Assembly: GCF_003416885.1 (NCBI RefSeq)
Contig: NZ_QVPD01000012.1
Location: 1 to 64,000, forward strand
Direction: 5' to 3'
Origin: Cognatiluteimonas weifangensis
GTDB lineage: Bacteria > Pseudomonadota > Gammaproteobacteria > Xanthomonadales > Xanthomonadaceae
DNA: 64,000 bases
Of the stretch, positions 37,332-46,294 are shown piece after piece. The number at the start of each line of letters is the position of its first letter. The first letter of the stretch is position 1. The notes beneath the pieces were generated by a model. The model was not told where the DNA came from, did no database searches, and saw nothing but the letters and a program-made list of their open reading frames with translations. The position numbers and the translations under genes were made by a program.

Positions 37332-37463
37332 ATGAACGCAGGAGTGCCTGACCGGCCGGACCGGTTCGAACAGATCGCCCGGGGCATGCTGGTGCTCGCC
37401 CTGGTCGCCGGCATCGTCTGGGCGTTGGCCCAGGGCGGCGCGCTGCCGCTGCCGGGGGCATAG
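37332..37463 (+). CDS. Small single-span membrane protein
   Basis: Frame of 43 codons: a polar N-terminus (MNAGVPDRPDRFEQIARG) followed by one membrane helix (MLVLALVAGIVWALAQ, residues 19-34). A strong ribosome site (GGGAGGGG, 37319-37326) precedes the ATG at good distance. It is too short for family assignment and has no linked partner. Confidence 0.5.
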   Translation: MNAGVPDRPDRFEQIARGMLVLALVAGIVWALAQGGALPLPGA

Positions 37464-37679
37464 CGGCGCCGCCGGCCTGCCTCCGCACGCAACCGTGCGG
37501 ACTCACCTCGCGGCAGGGGGTTGCCGTGCGCATGCACAGGCGGCAGTGGCAGGGGCGGGCGAGCGGGAGACCGCAGGATTCATCACCGGTTGGGCTCGTC
37601 GCCGGCGCCAGCGCCTAGACTAGGCATCGACCGTCCCGCACGCCGCTCCGGCGCACGCGGCCGGCATCTGCGTTCATCG

Positions 37680-38711
37680 ATGCGAAGCATGCCCCAAGCC
37701 TGGTCAATCGCCGCCCTGTGCCTGCTGCTGGCAGCCTGCAACGGGCCGGCGCCGCCGGTTGCCCCCGCGCCGACGCAGAACTCCGCGACCAGCGCCGACA
37801 ACGGCGGCGCGATCAGCACGCCCGTGGTCGTCACCCCGCCGCTGACCGCCGACGTGCTCAAGGGCACCAAGTGGCCGCCGGCGGCGTTGACCTCCGGCGA
37901 GGCCTCGATCAGCTGCGACACCGACTACGCCACCGCCGGCGACGGCATGCCGCTGGTCAACCTGGAATTCTTCGCCGTGCTCGACGCGATGTCCGGCTGC
38001 CGCGAAAGCGGCGTGGTACGCCTGCGCTACCGCGGCAAGATCGCGGCCGACTTCACCGACCTGGTGCAGCGCGTGGTGGCGATGGCCGACCGCATGGACC
38101 TGGACAAGCGCATCCTCGACATCGATTCCACCGGCGGCCAGGTGGAGGACGGCATCCGCGCCGGCGATACCATCGCCGATTCGCACTGGACCATCTGGGT
38201 GCGCGAAGGCGACACCTGCCACAGCGCCTGCGTGTTCATCCTCGCCGCGGGCGACAACCGGCTGATCTCCGGGCAGGTCGGCATCCACCGCATCATCCGC
38301 CTGCATTCGGACGCGACCACGCGCGCGCAGCTGGACCAGGAACTGCGCGCGGTGCACGACCAGATCAAGGACTACCTCGGCCGCAACGGCGTCGACGTGG
38401 CGATCGCCGACATGATGATGACCGTGCCCAGCCGCGACCTGCGCCTGCTGAGCGCGGACGAGCTGCAGCAATACGGCCTGTCCGGCGGCAACCCGGCGCA
38501 GGCCGACCTCGACCGGATCGGTCTGGCGCGCAAGTGCGGCGCCGACTTCGTGCATCGCAAGGAAGCCTTCGTGCGCGCGTTCGAGCGCAAGTGCGCCGCG
38601 CCCGGCGACGAGGTGCAGACGATGAGCGATTGCGGCGTGGAGTTGCGCCAGCGCTACGGCTTCCCCGACCGCCGTTGCCCCGGCGAGAGCCCGCTGTCGG
38701 AATACGACTGA
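37680..38711 (+). CDS. Periplasmic ClpP/SppA-like lipoprotein
   Basis: Protein of 343 aa. A lipoprotein signal ends at LLLAAC (Cys near residue 20), followed by a Pro/Thr-rich linker. The core resembles the ClpP/crotonase-fold periplasmic family COG3904: LDIDSTGGQVEDGIRAGDTI near residue 140, the candidate nucleophile Ser182 in GDTCHSACVFILAAG, and a later His in VGIHRI. The C-terminal part holds four Cys (KCGADF, KCAAPG, DCGVEL, RRCPGE) that could form disulfides. It may be a membrane-anchored serine protease; the substrate is unknown. The ATG at 37680 puts an Arg before the hydrophobic signal. Confidence 0.75.
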   Translation: MRSMPQAWSIAALCLLLAACNGPAPPVAPAPTQNSATSADNGGAISTPVVVTPPLTADVLKGTKWPPAALTSGEASISCDTDYATAGDGMPLVNLEFFAVLDAMSGCRESGVVRLRYRGKIAADFTDLVQRVVAMADRMDLDKRILDIDSTGGQVEDGIRAGDTIADSHWTIWVREGDTCHSACVFILAAGDNRLISGQVGIHRIIRLHSDATTRAQLDQELRAVHDQIKDYLGRNGVDVAIADMMMTVPSRDLRLLSADELQQYGLSGGNPAQADLDRIGLARKCGADFVHRKEAFVRAFERKCAAPGDEVQTMSDCGVELRQRYGFPDRRCPGESPLSEYD

Positions 38712-38795
38712 GCCGGCGCGCCCGCGCGCGTGTCACGACGACGCAGTGTCGGCTCGCACGCTGCGTGCGACACGCGCGCTCCCGCACCCGCCGCG

Positions 38796-40532
38796 TCAAC
38801 GCCCGCCGCCACCCCCGCCGCCGCCGCCACCGCCGGAGGAGCCGCCGCTGCCGGAGGAACTGCCCGGCGGACTCGACGAGGCGGCGATCTGCGAGCTCAG
38901 GCTGCTGCCGATGGCGCTGGCGAAACTGCCGAGGTCGCCGCCGCGGCCGCCGCTGTACCAGGTCATCGCCGCCGTGCTCGCCGCCGCCGCGGCCGCGCCG
39001 ACGGCGAGCGTGAACTGCCGCGTCCACGCCTCCTCGACTTCCAGCGCGACGGCGTAGGGCAGCAGCCGCTGGTAGCGCTCGGCGTCCAGCGGCGGCGCCG
39101 CCTCGGGGCCGGGCAGGCGCGCGAGTTCGTCGCGTTCGGCCACGCCCAGGTAGAGCTTCAGGCCTTCGATCTGGTCCAGCAGTGCGCGCCCGGCCGGCGT
39201 CGGCGCCTTCACCAGCCGCGCGAACGCGATCACGACCGCGGTCATCAGCAGCGTGCAGGCAAGGATCGCCGGCAGCCCGGCGCCGCCGCTGGCCAGCAGC
39301 GCCAGCGCGGTGGCGACCGCGTCGATCGCCGCCGCGGCGACGACGCTGCGGCCGTTGCTGCGGAACAGCGACGGCTGGTACTGCGCCTTCAGGGCCGCGG
39401 TGTGCGCCGCTTGCGCCGCCTGCAGGGTCGTGGCGTTGCGGCTGGCCAGCGCGAGCTCGTCGCCGCCGCCGCGGAACAGCCTGTCCAGCAGTGCGCGTTG
39501 CGGGCCGGTCGCGTGCGCCGTGGCGGGCGCCTGGCGTTGCAGCGTCCAGGCGTCCTTGAGCAGCTTGTCCTGGCGCTGGATGCGCACCTCGCCGGCCACG
39601 GCCAGGGCGAGCAGGTCGGAGGAGAAGCAGCGCGTGTCGTAGCCCATGCGCCGCAGGTAGCGCAGGCCGGCCGGCGAATGTCCCGCCGGCGGCTCGTAGC
39701 GGGCGATGATGATGCCGGGACGCGGGTCGCGCCCGAGCTGGCGCCAGCGCCGCAGGCAATAGCCCGACAGGACCAGCAGGCCGAGCAATGCCAGCAGCGC
39801 GCCGCGGTTGTCGCGGAAGAACCACCGCACGCGCTGCGTCCGCGTGGGCGCGGGCACCAGGCCCTTGGGGAACGACAGCACGATGGTGAAGCCCTCGCCG
39901 GGCGCCAGCGGCTGCGTGAGCTGCCAGCGCGCGCTGCCCGGTGCCGGCAAGCTGGCCATGAACGCTTGCCCGGTGGCGCCCTGGGCGCCGGTGAACCCGC
40001 CGGCGCGCAGGGCGGCGATCGGTACCGGTTGCGGCAGGCGCAGCTGCACGGTGCCGCGCTCGATCGGGAATGCCCAGCCGGTACCGATCGCGTTCCAGTA
40101 CAGCTCGTCGTGGTCGGCGAAGAAGCCGAGCTGGCGCGTGGTGCGGTAGCGCAGGGTGTAGGTGTAGTCGGCCGGCACCGGCAGCAGCGCGTCGTTGCCG
40201 GTGTTGATGCGCACGCCGTTGGCCTTGCGCTCGGTGAACCAGGGCTCCGGGCGGCCGTCGCGGGCGACATCGAGCATTTCGAAGTCGACCACCACGCGGT
40301 TGCCGTAGCGGTCGCGGTAGCGGGTCGGGAAATCGCGGTAGATGCCGCGGCGGATCCGGTCGCCCTCGGCGCGCACGGTGATGCGCTCGGTGACCTCGAG
40401 GCTGCCGTCGGCCTGCACCGCGATTGCGCTGTCGTAGGCGAGGATGCGCTCCTGCGCGTGGATCGCTACCGGCAGCAGCAGTGCCAGCGGCCACAGCAGC
40501 GCCAGCAGCGACTTCATCGACAGGGATTTCAT
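38796..40532 (-). CDS. DUF2207 membrane protein with Gly-rich tail
   Basis: Protein of 578 aa with a signal peptide (residues 1-26, ending AIHA). A DUF2207 extracytoplasmic domain follows (YDSAIAVQADGSLEVTERI, RRGIYRDFPTRY, IGTGWAFPIERG). There is a membrane helix near 245-262, a cytoplasmic region, two further helices around 400-440 and an extreme C-terminus of Gly/Ser only. The ATG overlaps the lemA stop by 4 bp, so it is coupled to LemA, a pairing seen in many bacteria. Function is undefined. Confidence 0.88.
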   Translation of the reverse strand: MKSLSMKSLLALLWPLALLLPVAIHAQERILAYDSAIAVQADGSLEVTERITVRAEGDRIRRGIYRDFPTRYRDRYGNRVVVDFEMLDVARDGRPEPWFTERKANGVRINTGNDALLPVPADYTYTLRYRTTRQLGFFADHDELYWNAIGTGWAFPIERGTVQLRLPQPVPIAALRAGGFTGAQGATGQAFMASLPAPGSARWQLTQPLAPGEGFTIVLSFPKGLVPAPTRTQRVRWFFRDNRGALLALLGLLVLSGYCLRRWRQLGRDPRPGIIIARYEPPAGHSPAGLRYLRRMGYDTRCFSSDLLALAVAGEVRIQRQDKLLKDAWTLQRQAPATAHATGPQRALLDRLFRGGGDELALASRNATTLQAAQAAHTAALKAQYQPSLFRSNGRSVVAAAAIDAVATALALLASGGAGLPAILACTLLMTAVVIAFARLVKAPTPAGRALLDQIEGLKLYLGVAERDELARLPGPEAAPPLDAERYQRLLPYAVALEVEEAWTRQFTLAVGAAAAAASTAAMTWYSGGRGGDLGSFASAIGSSLSSQIAASSSPPGSSSGSGGSSGGGGGGGGGGGR

Positions 40533-41089
40533 CGCGACAGCTCCACCTTCACGGGCCTGCGTTCGCCCGCGCCGGCCTGGAAGAATTCCGCGCCGGCGAA
40601 ACCGCAGCCGCGCGCGATCAGGGCGTCGGGGAAACGCTGGGTGGCGTCGTTGTAGTCGCGCACCGCGCCGTTGTAGAAGCGGCGCGCGTATTGCAGCTGT
40701 TCTTCCACCGCGACCAGGTCGCGCTGCAGCTGCAGGAAGTTGTCGCTGGCCTTGAGCGCGGGATAGGCCTCCTGCAGCGCGAACAGGCGGCCGAGTCCCA
40801 GTTGCAGCGCGTTCTCCAGTTCCCCCAGTTGCGCCGGCGCGGCCTGGGTCAGCGCCTGCGCGCGCAGTGCGGTCACCGCTTCCAGCAGCGCGGACTCGTG
40901 GCCGGCGTAGGCGCGGACGGCGGCGACCAGTTGCGGCACCAGGTCGTGGCGGCGTTGCAGCTGCACGTCGATGTCGGCCCAGGCGGTGCGCACCTGGTTG
41001 CGCAGCCGCACCAGCGTGTTGAACACCAGCAGCGCCCAGGTGCCCAGGGCCAGCGCCACCAGCAGCAAGGTCGTGGTCAGCAGCGTCAT
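40529..41089 (-). CDS. lemA: LemA family protein
   Basis: Protein of 186 aa with one N-terminal membrane helix (LLTTTLLLVALALGTWALLV), then the LemA coiled helices: YNTLVRLRNQV-like FNTLVRLRNQV, DIDVQLQRRHDLVPQLV, YARRFYNGAVRDYN. The start at 41089 has GAGGGGGA upstream. LemA proteins are membrane-anchored helical bundles of unclear role, commonly next to TPM/YgcG or DUF2207 proteins. It is first in the two-gene unit with the DUF2207 gene. Confidence 0.93.
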   Translation of the reverse strand: MTLLTTTLLLVALALGTWALLVFNTLVRLRNQVRTAWADIDVQLQRRHDLVPQLVAAVRAYAGHESALLEAVTALRAQALTQAAPAQLGELENALQLGLGRLFALQEAYPALKASDNFLQLQRDLVAVEEQLQYARRFYNGAVRDYNDATQRFPDALIARGCGFAGAEFFQAGAGERRPVKVELSR

Positions 41090-41174
41090 CCGTGGTCCCC
41101 CCTCGGACCCGCGCATGTCCGCGCGGATCCTGACGTGTCGGCATTATTGCGCGAAAGGTCGGATGGCCTAACCG

Positions 41175-41463
41175 CCGCACCCCTCACCCTGCTGCGCGCC
41201 GCGCAGCGGTCCCTCTCCCCGCAAGCGGGGCGAGGGGGGCGGCAGCGCGCTCGGCGCAGCGGCTCTTCCTCGTCGAAGAGGGGAATGGTCGCAGCGCGCC
41301 CGGCGCAGCGGCCCTCTCGCGTCGAAGAGGGGATGGTCGCAGTGGCGCTCGGCGCAGCGGCCCTCTCTCGTCGAAGAGGGGGATGGTCGCAGCGGCGCTC
41401 GGCGCAGCGGCCCTCTCCCCGCTTGCGGGGAGAGGGTGTCCGCAGGACGGGTGAGGGGTGCGG
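41175..41463. repeat. 289-bp element with 15-bp terminal inverted repeats and an internal tandem array
   Basis: CCGCACCCCTCACCC (41175-41189) and GGGTGAGGGGTGCGG (41449-41463) are perfect inverted ends. Inside lie about four units of roughly 60 bp built from GGCGCAGCGGCCCTCTC, GTCGAAGAGG and GGATGGTCGCAG, bounded by CCCTCTCCCCGC hairpin halves. It fills the gap between lemA and the S4 gene and has no coding content. Confidence 0.8.
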
Positions 41464-41474
41464 CTGTTGCTGCG

Positions 41475-41693
41475 CTAGGGCGCCGCAACGCGGATTTCGG
41501 TATCGCCCAGGCGCACCACCTGGCCGGCGCGCAGCTTGCAGGTCTTGCGCAGCTCCACCGCTCCGTCCACGCGCACCGCGCCGCTGGCGACCAGCGCCTT
41601 GCCGGCGCCGCCGCTGTCGGCCAGGCCGACGAGTTTCAGCAACTGGTTGAGCTCGACATGATCGCGGTCGAGCACGAAGTCGATGCGGCGCAT
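41475..41693 (-). CDS. S4-domain RNA-binding protein (YbcJ-like)
   Basis: Protein of 72 aa made of one S4 fold: FVLDRDHVELNQLLKLVGLA, SGGAGKALVASGAVRVDGAV, then VVRLGDTEIRV. It resembles E. coli YbcJ (70 aa), a small RNA-binding protein linked to ribosomes. The start at 41693 lacks an obvious ribosome site. It lies 54 bp after the msrA stop on the same strand. Confidence 0.82.
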   Translation of the reverse strand: MRRIDFVLDRDHVELNQLLKLVGLADSGGAGKALVASGAVRVDGAVELRKTCKLRAGQVVRLGDTEIRVAAP

Positions 41694-41747
41694 GCGCGGT
41701 TCCCGACGGCGCTCCCGACCGCGGCGACGATCGCCCGGCGCTGCGCC

Positions 41748-42422
41748 TCAATCGCCACGATACAGCGCCGGCAGCAGCTGCTGCAGGTGCACGAGCTTGG
41801 GCGCGTCGTAGCGGACGATGTAGGGCGCGTCGGGGTGCCGGCGCAGATAGTCCTGGTGGTGGGCCTCGGCCGGGTAGAACCGGGTCAGCGGCTCGACCCG
41901 GGTGGCGATCGGCTGCGCGAACGCCCGCGCCGCGGTCAGCTGCGCGATGTAGGCCTCGGCGACCCGGCGCTGCTCCGCGCTGGTGGTGAAGATCTGCGAG
42001 CGGTATTGCGGGCCGACGTCGGGCGTCTGGCGGTCGCGCTGGGTGGGATCGTGCGCGACCGAGAAGAACACCTGCAGCAGCTGGCCGTAGCTGATCTGGC
42101 CCGGGTCGTACACCACCCGGACCGCTTCGGCATGGCCGGTGCGGCCGGTGGCGACCGTGCGGTAATGCGCGCTGGCCGCGTCGCCGCCGGCATAGCCGGA
42201 GACCACGTCGCGGACGCCGCGGACGTGCTCGAACACCGCTTCCACGCCCCAGAAACAACCGCCGGCGAACACCGCGACCTGCGGGCCCGCGGCCGCCTCG
42301 CGCGGCAGGTCGCGCGCGGGGGCGGGCAGCGCCACTGGCGGGTTGCCGGCGCCGGCGAAGTCGCAGCCGGCGAGCGCGACGAGCGCGACGAGCGCGGACA
42401 GACGCTGGCGCAGGGCGTTCAT
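41748..42422 (-). CDS. msrA: Exported peptide-methionine (S)-S-oxide reductase
   Basis: Repairs S-sulfoxide of methionine in proteins. It is 224 aa with a lipoprotein signal (LAGC, Cys near residue 20) so it should be membrane-anchored in the periplasm. The active site is [15 protein letters not shown] near residue 53. [18 protein letters not shown] and HHQDYL are family signatures. It starts 4 bp before the msrB stop and so is coupled to it. Confidence 0.94.
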   Translation of the reverse strand: MNALRQRLSALVALVALAGCDFAGAGNPPVALPAPARDLPREAAAGPQVAVFAGGCFWGVEAVFEHVRGVRDVVSGYAGGDAASAHYRTVATGRTGHAEAVRVVYDPGQISYGQLLQVFFSVAHDPTQRDRQTPDVGPQYRSQIFTTSAEQRRVAEAYIAQLTAARAFAQPIATRVEPLTRFYPAEAHHQDYLRRHPDAPYIVRYDAPKLVHLQQLLPALYRGD

Positions 42423-43036
42423 GCGGCGGCTCCCGGGCGGGCCGCACGCGCGGGCGCAGGCGCGAACCGCAACGCCACGGAATTGATGCAGTAACGCAGG
42501 CCCGTCGGCGGCGGCCCGTCGTCGAACACATGGCCCAGATGCGCGTCGCAGCGCGCGCAGGACACCGCGGTACGCAGCATGCCCAGGCTGCGGTCGCGCG
42601 TCTGCACCACGTTCTCGCGCGCGATCGGTTGCCGGAAGCTCGGCCAGCCGGTGCCGGACTCGTACTTGCTCGCCGCGTCGAACAGCGCGGTATCGCAGCC
42701 GATGCAGCGGAACACGCCGGGGCGGTGCTCGGCCAGCAGCGCACCGCTGAAGGCGCGTTCGGTGCCGTGGTCGCGGGTGACGCGGTAGGCCAGCGTCGAG
42801 AGCTGCGCACGCCAAGCCGCGTCGCTCCGCACCAGCCTGGGCACGGTCCGCGTCCGCAGGCGTTCGCCGGCGTCGGAGAACTCGATGATCGTGACCGGTC
42901 CCGGCGCGACGTCGCTACCGGCGGCGGCGCGGCGGCCGCAACCCAAGGCCAGCCCGGCCGCGGCCCATACCGAGGCCACCAGGAAGCTGCGGCGCGAGGA
43001 CCGCGACACGGCAACGAGCGAACGACGACCATTCAT
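42419..43036 (-). CDS. msrB: Exported peptide-methionine (R)-S-oxide reductase
   Basis: Repairs R-sulfoxide of methionine. It is 205 aa with a twin-Arg style N-terminus ([19 protein letters not shown]), which suggests Tat or lipoprotein export (GCG near residue 33). The zinc Cys pairs are CIGC and CARC, and the catalytic Cys is in RYCINSVAL near the end. [10 protein letters not shown] is the family signature. With msrA it forms a two-gene periplasmic methionine-repair unit, similar in purpose to fused MsrAB proteins elsewhere. Confidence 0.93.
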   Translation of the reverse strand: MNGRRSLVAVSRSSRRSFLVASVWAAAGLALGCGRRAAAGSDVAPGPVTIIEFSDAGERLRTRTVPRLVRSDAAWRAQLSTLAYRVTRDHGTERAFSGALLAEHRPGVFRCIGCDTALFDAASKYESGTGWPSFRQPIARENVVQTRDRSLGMLRTAVSCARCDAHLGHVFDDGPPPTGLRYCINSVALRFAPAPARAARPGAAA

Positions 43037-43151
43037 GGCGGCCACGCTGGGGGAAACAGTCCCCGGCAACCTGTCGTGCCATGAGACCGCGGGCACGGGC
43101 GCGAGGTTCCAGCGCGTGCCGGGGCAACCCGCGGCGTCCGGCCTGAATGGG

Positions 43152-43215
43152 GGCAGGCCCAGTGCCTGCCGCTTGGTTGCGCGCGGTGCGACGCAGCAGG
43201 CTGCTGCGTCGCACC
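43152..43215 (-). terminator. Strong hairpins after the DoxX gene
   Basis: GGTGCGACGCAGCAG and CTGCTGCGTCGCACC (43185-43215) are perfect 15-bp complements with one base between, and start 13 bases after the DoxX stop. A second stem, GGCAGGC/GCCTGCC (43152-43170), follows. There is no U-tract on the minus strand, so this is a likely but atypical terminator. Confidence 0.55.
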
Positions 43216-43227
43216 GCCGATGTCGCC

Positions 43228-43623
43228 TCAGCGGCCGTTGATGCCGTAGCGGCCCGGGCCGAGCAGGGCGAGCGCCAGTGCGGTGCCCAGGAACATGCCC
43301 TGCAATTCCAGCGCCCAGCCGCCCTGTTCGTTGAGCAGGCCCAGCTGACCCATGTGCGCCAGCGCCAGCGCGAACAGCATGTTGACCGCGATCAGCAGCG
43401 CGCCGACGCGGGCATAGAAACCGGCGATCAGCAGCAGCGGCGCCAGCACCTCGCCGACCAGCACGCCGTAGGCGAGGACCGACGGCAGGCCGTAGGCGGC
43501 GACCATGCCTTCGATCCCCGACACGCCGCCCTTCAGCTTGGCGATGCCGTGCAGCAGCACCAGTGCGCCCAGGGTCAGGCGCAGGATCAGCTTGCCGAGA
43601 TCGGATTGCGTGTTCTGGTTCAT
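43228..43623 (-). CDS. DoxX family membrane protein
   Basis: Protein of 131 aa with four hydrophobic helices. LILRLTLGALVLLHGIAKL near residue 12 and GEVLAPLLLIAGFYARVGAL near 57 are typical DoxX features. Family members have been linked to thiol and redox stress or respiration, but the role here is unknown. GGGGAGA upstream of the ATG serves as the ribosome site. Confidence 0.88.
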   Translation of the reverse strand: MNQNTQSDLGKLILRLTLGALVLLHGIAKLKGGVSGIEGMVAAYGLPSVLAYGVLVGEVLAPLLLIAGFYARVGALLIAVNMLFALALAHMGQLGLLNEQGGWALELQGMFLGTALALALLGPGRYGINGR

Positions 43624-43785
43624 CGAGTCTGTCTCCCCATAGAGTCGGATGCGACCGTTCGCAGCGGTCGCCGGCAGCATAGTGCGACGGGCGCGGGCTG
43701 TAATGTGCGGGTGCGGCATCGCGGTGCTGGCCCGCGCAGGACGGCGCGCTGTCCCGGGTGGAAAAGCCGGCACGCGCCTTGGCGC

Positions 43786-44577
43786 TCAGGGCAGCGGCAG
43801 GCGCAAGCGGCGGCCGTTCCAGTCCAGCAGCACGCCGTCGCGGGCGATCGCGACGACGACTGCGTCGCCGATGCGGTCGCCTTCGCCCGCGCGCTGGCCG
43901 TCGAGGATCACGAAGCGTCGTGCCGGATCCGGATTCCACAGGTGCATGCTGAGTTTCAGCGGCGGCAACGCCCGGCGCTCTTCCACCGACAGGGCGGACA
44001 ACGACAGCGGGGCGTCGATGGCCGCGGCCGGGGCCGGCTGCGCAGGCGGCAATGCGGGCGGCGATGCGGGCACGGGTGACAGGGCCGTGGGCGCCGGCGC
44101 ACTGGGCAGGTCTGCGGTCGTCGCGACTGCGGGTGTGGGTGTGGGCGTGGGCGTGGGCGTGGATGTGGATGTGGATGTGGATGTGGATGTGGATGTGGAT
44201 GTGGACGGGGCGACGCCAGCGACTACGGCCGCCGCCGGCACCGCTGAGGTGGGCGACGTGCCGGACATGGCCGCTGCCGGCGGCGGGATTGCCGCAGCAA
44301 CCGTGGCGCGCGCGGACGGGGGCACATCGCGGGTCGGCGCCGGAACCGTCGCCGACAGGGGCGCAGGCGCTGCGGGGTGCGACGGTGCCGGCCACCAGCC
44401 GCGCGCGAACCACGCGGCCGCCAGCAGCAGTGCCAGCACCGCCGCGGTCCGCCGCCAGGCCGGTGCAGGCGTCGCCGGTGTGGCCGGCGCCGGCGGCAAC
44501 TCGACGCGCAGATCCGGCGCCTGGCCGCGACGGCGCTCGGCTTCGGATTTGCGCAGCGCTTCCAGGATCAGCGACAT
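43786..44577 (-). CDS. gspB: General secretion pathway protein B-like
   Basis: Protein of 263 aa. A short cytoplasmic tail (MSLILEALRKSEAERRRGQ) is the standard GspB/ExeB start, followed by a membrane helix (about 45-60), a long Pro/Ser/Thr/Ala linker and a C-terminal T2SS-B domain (PPLKLSMHLWNPDPARRFVILDG, then GVLLDWNGRRLRLPL). With GspA it helps the secretin pass the peptidoglycan. It starts 3 bp after the gspA stop. The linker contains a hexanucleotide repeat. No other gsp/xps genes are in the window. Confidence 0.88.
   Translation of the reverse strand: MSLILEALRKSEAERRRGQAPDLRVELPPAPATPATPAPAWRRTAAVLALLLAAAWFARGWWPAPSHPAAPAPLSATVPAPTRDVPPSARATVAAAIPPPAAAMSGTSPTSAVPAAAVVAGVAPSTSTSTSTSTSTSTSTPTPTPTPTPAVATTADLPSAPAPTALSPVPASPPALPPAQPAPAAAIDAPLSLSALSVEERRALPPLKLSMHLWNPDPARRFVILDGQRAGEGDRIGDAVVVAIARDGVLLDWNGRRLRLPLP
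44131..44202 (+). repeat. Twelve-unit hexanucleotide repeat in gspB
   Basis: Two GGGTGT, three GGGCGT and seven GGATGT units in a row. On the coding strand they give alternating Pro-Thr and Ser-Thr in the GspB linker. Unit gain or loss by slippage would change linker length by two residues without a frameshift. Confidence 0.95.
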
Positions 44578-44580
44578 GGC

Positions 44581-46239
44581 TCAGTCCAGCGCCGGCTGCA
44601 GGTGCGGGCCGGGTGCGGCCGCGGTCAGCGCGAACAGGGTTTGCGGGCCGATCACGCCATCGGCGGCGAGGCCGTGCGCGGCCTGGAAGCGGCGTACCGC
44701 GACATCGAGACCGGCAGCGGTTGCGTCGGCGGGCGCGGCGGCCGGATCGGCGAGCCGATGGCGCAGCCAGGCCGTGGCCGCGGCGTCGTCGGATGCGAGC
44801 GGCACGGGCAGGTCCGGTGGCGCGCGCCACAGCGCGGCATAGTCCCCGGTCCAGGCCCGTTGCAAGGCGACCCGCGGGACGTCGACCTGCACCTGGCCCA
44901 GCTGCAGCCGCACGCGCAGCGCGTCGCCGCCGAGCAGCAATCCCCACGCCGGCCCCGCGCGCGTGGGCAGGCGCAGCAGCACCGGGCGGCCGATGGCGAC
45001 CAGCGCATCCAGGTCGGCGCGTGCGCGCAGGCAGTGCACGCCCGGCGCCAGCTGCGGGGCGCAGCGCGCGGCGCGGGCGGCGTCGGCAGCCCCGGCCGGC
45101 AATTGCCACAGCGCCAGCAGCGCCTGCCACGGGGCCAGCGGCGTCGCCGCGGCGCGGGTCGCATGCTGCGCGAAAGCCTCGGCATCGGCGACCGTGGCGA
45201 CGGGTGCGCGGGCGGTTGCGGTCGCCGAGACCGGCGTCGCCGCGATGGCCGGGGCCGGCGGCGTCGCGGCCCGCGCCGGAGCCGGTGGCATTGCGATCTG
45301 TGTAGTGGTTGGTGGCGAGCGGCCCAGGCCGAACGCGGCGAACAGCAGCGCGACCACCGCGACCGCCAGCAGCGCGTGGACCGCGACGGCCACACGATGG
45401 CGACGGCGCCGCGGCGGCAGCACCTCCGCGGCGGCGAGGTCGACCAGGCGCGCGCCGGGATGGCGTTCGTCGCGGGCGTAGCCGGCCAGCAGGCTGCGCT
45501 CGGCGATCGCGTTGAGCAGCCGCGGCACGCCGCCGGAGTGCGCATGCAGGCGCGCGATCGCGGCCTTGTCGAACGGCAGCGTCCCGCCGCCGGCGACGCC
45601 GTAACGGTGGCGCAGGTAGCGTTCGCTCTCGGCTGCGTCCAGCGGCGTGAGGTGGTAGCGCGCGGTGATGCGTTGCGCCAGCTGGCGCAGTTCCGGGCGC
45701 GCCAGCAGCGTGCGCAGCTCGGGCTGGCCGAGCAGGACGACCTGCAGCAGCTTCTGGGTGGCGGTCTCCAGGTTGGTCAGCAGCCGCACCTGCTCCAGCG
45801 CCGCAATCGACAGGTCCTGCGCCTCGTCGATGATCAGCACCACGCGCAGGCCCTGCGCATAGGCCTCGAGCAGATAGGCGTTGAGCGTATCGACCAGGGC
45901 CTTGATGCTGCCGCGCGGATCGCGGCCGTCGCCGCCGCGCAGTTCCAGATGCAGTTCTTCGCAGACGGTTTGCAGCAGCTCGACAGGAGTCTGCCGCGGA
46001 TTCAGCACCAGCGCGACGCGGGTGTTTTCCGGCAACTGTTCCAGCAGCAGCCGGCACAGCGTGGTCTTGCCGGTGCCGACCTCGCCGGTCAGCTGCACGA
46101 AGCCGCCGCCGCCGCCGGTGTCGATGCCGAACAGCAGGTGCGCCAGCGCCTCCCGGTGGCGCTCGCTGAGGAACACGAAGCGCGGATCCGGGGTGATCGA
46201 GAACGGCGGCTCGGCGAGGCCGTAGTGCCGGAGATACAT
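44581..46239 (-). CDS. gspA: GspA/ExeA-like ATPase with peptidoglycan-binding domain
   Basis: Protein of 552 aa. The AAA ATPase part has Walker A GEVGTGKTT (near residue 51) and Walker B LRVVLIIDEAQD (near 130). A membrane helix lies around 285-305. The periplasmic part ends in a peptidoglycan-binding PG_binding_1 domain (DVAVRRFQAAHGL, GVIGPQTLFAL). This is the ExeA layout, which couples ATP use to assembly of the type II secretin. MYLRHYGLAEPPFSITPDP is the usual N-terminus and fixes the start. Confidence 0.92.
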   Translation of the reverse strand: MYLRHYGLAEPPFSITPDPRFVFLSERHREALAHLLFGIDTGGGGGFVQLTGEVGTGKTTLCRLLLEQLPENTRVALVLNPRQTPVELLQTVCEELHLELRGGDGRDPRGSIKALVDTLNAYLLEAYAQGLRVVLIIDEAQDLSIAALEQVRLLTNLETATQKLLQVVLLGQPELRTLLARPELRQLAQRITARYHLTPLDAAESERYLRHRYGVAGGGTLPFDKAAIARLHAHSGGVPRLLNAIAERSLLAGYARDERHPGARLVDLAAAEVLPPRRRRHRVAVAVHALLAVAVVALLFAAFGLGRSPPTTTQIAMPPAPARAATPPAPAIAATPVSATATARAPVATVADAEAFAQHATRAAATPLAPWQALLALWQLPAGAADAARAARCAPQLAPGVHCLRARADLDALVAIGRPVLLRLPTRAGPAWGLLLGGDALRVRLQLGQVQVDVPRVALQRAWTGDYAALWRAPPDLPVPLASDDAAATAWLRHRLADPAAAPADATAAGLDVAVRRFQAAHGLAADGVIGPQTLFALTAAAPGPHLQPALD

Positions 46240-46294
46240 GCGCGGGCCGGTGGCGGCGGGGGATCTAGCCTGCCACGAAACGCCGCGCGGGGAG

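Noticed and set aside
38730-40655. Long plus-strand frame opposite the DUF2207 gene
   Set aside because: Antisense shadow, rich in Arg, Gln, Val and Gly without any domain, fully covered by the DUF2207 and lemA genes.
41175-41463. CRISPR-like array in the lemA-S4 gap
   Set aside because: The units are contiguous, of variable length and without unique spacers. The element has terminal inverted repeats instead.
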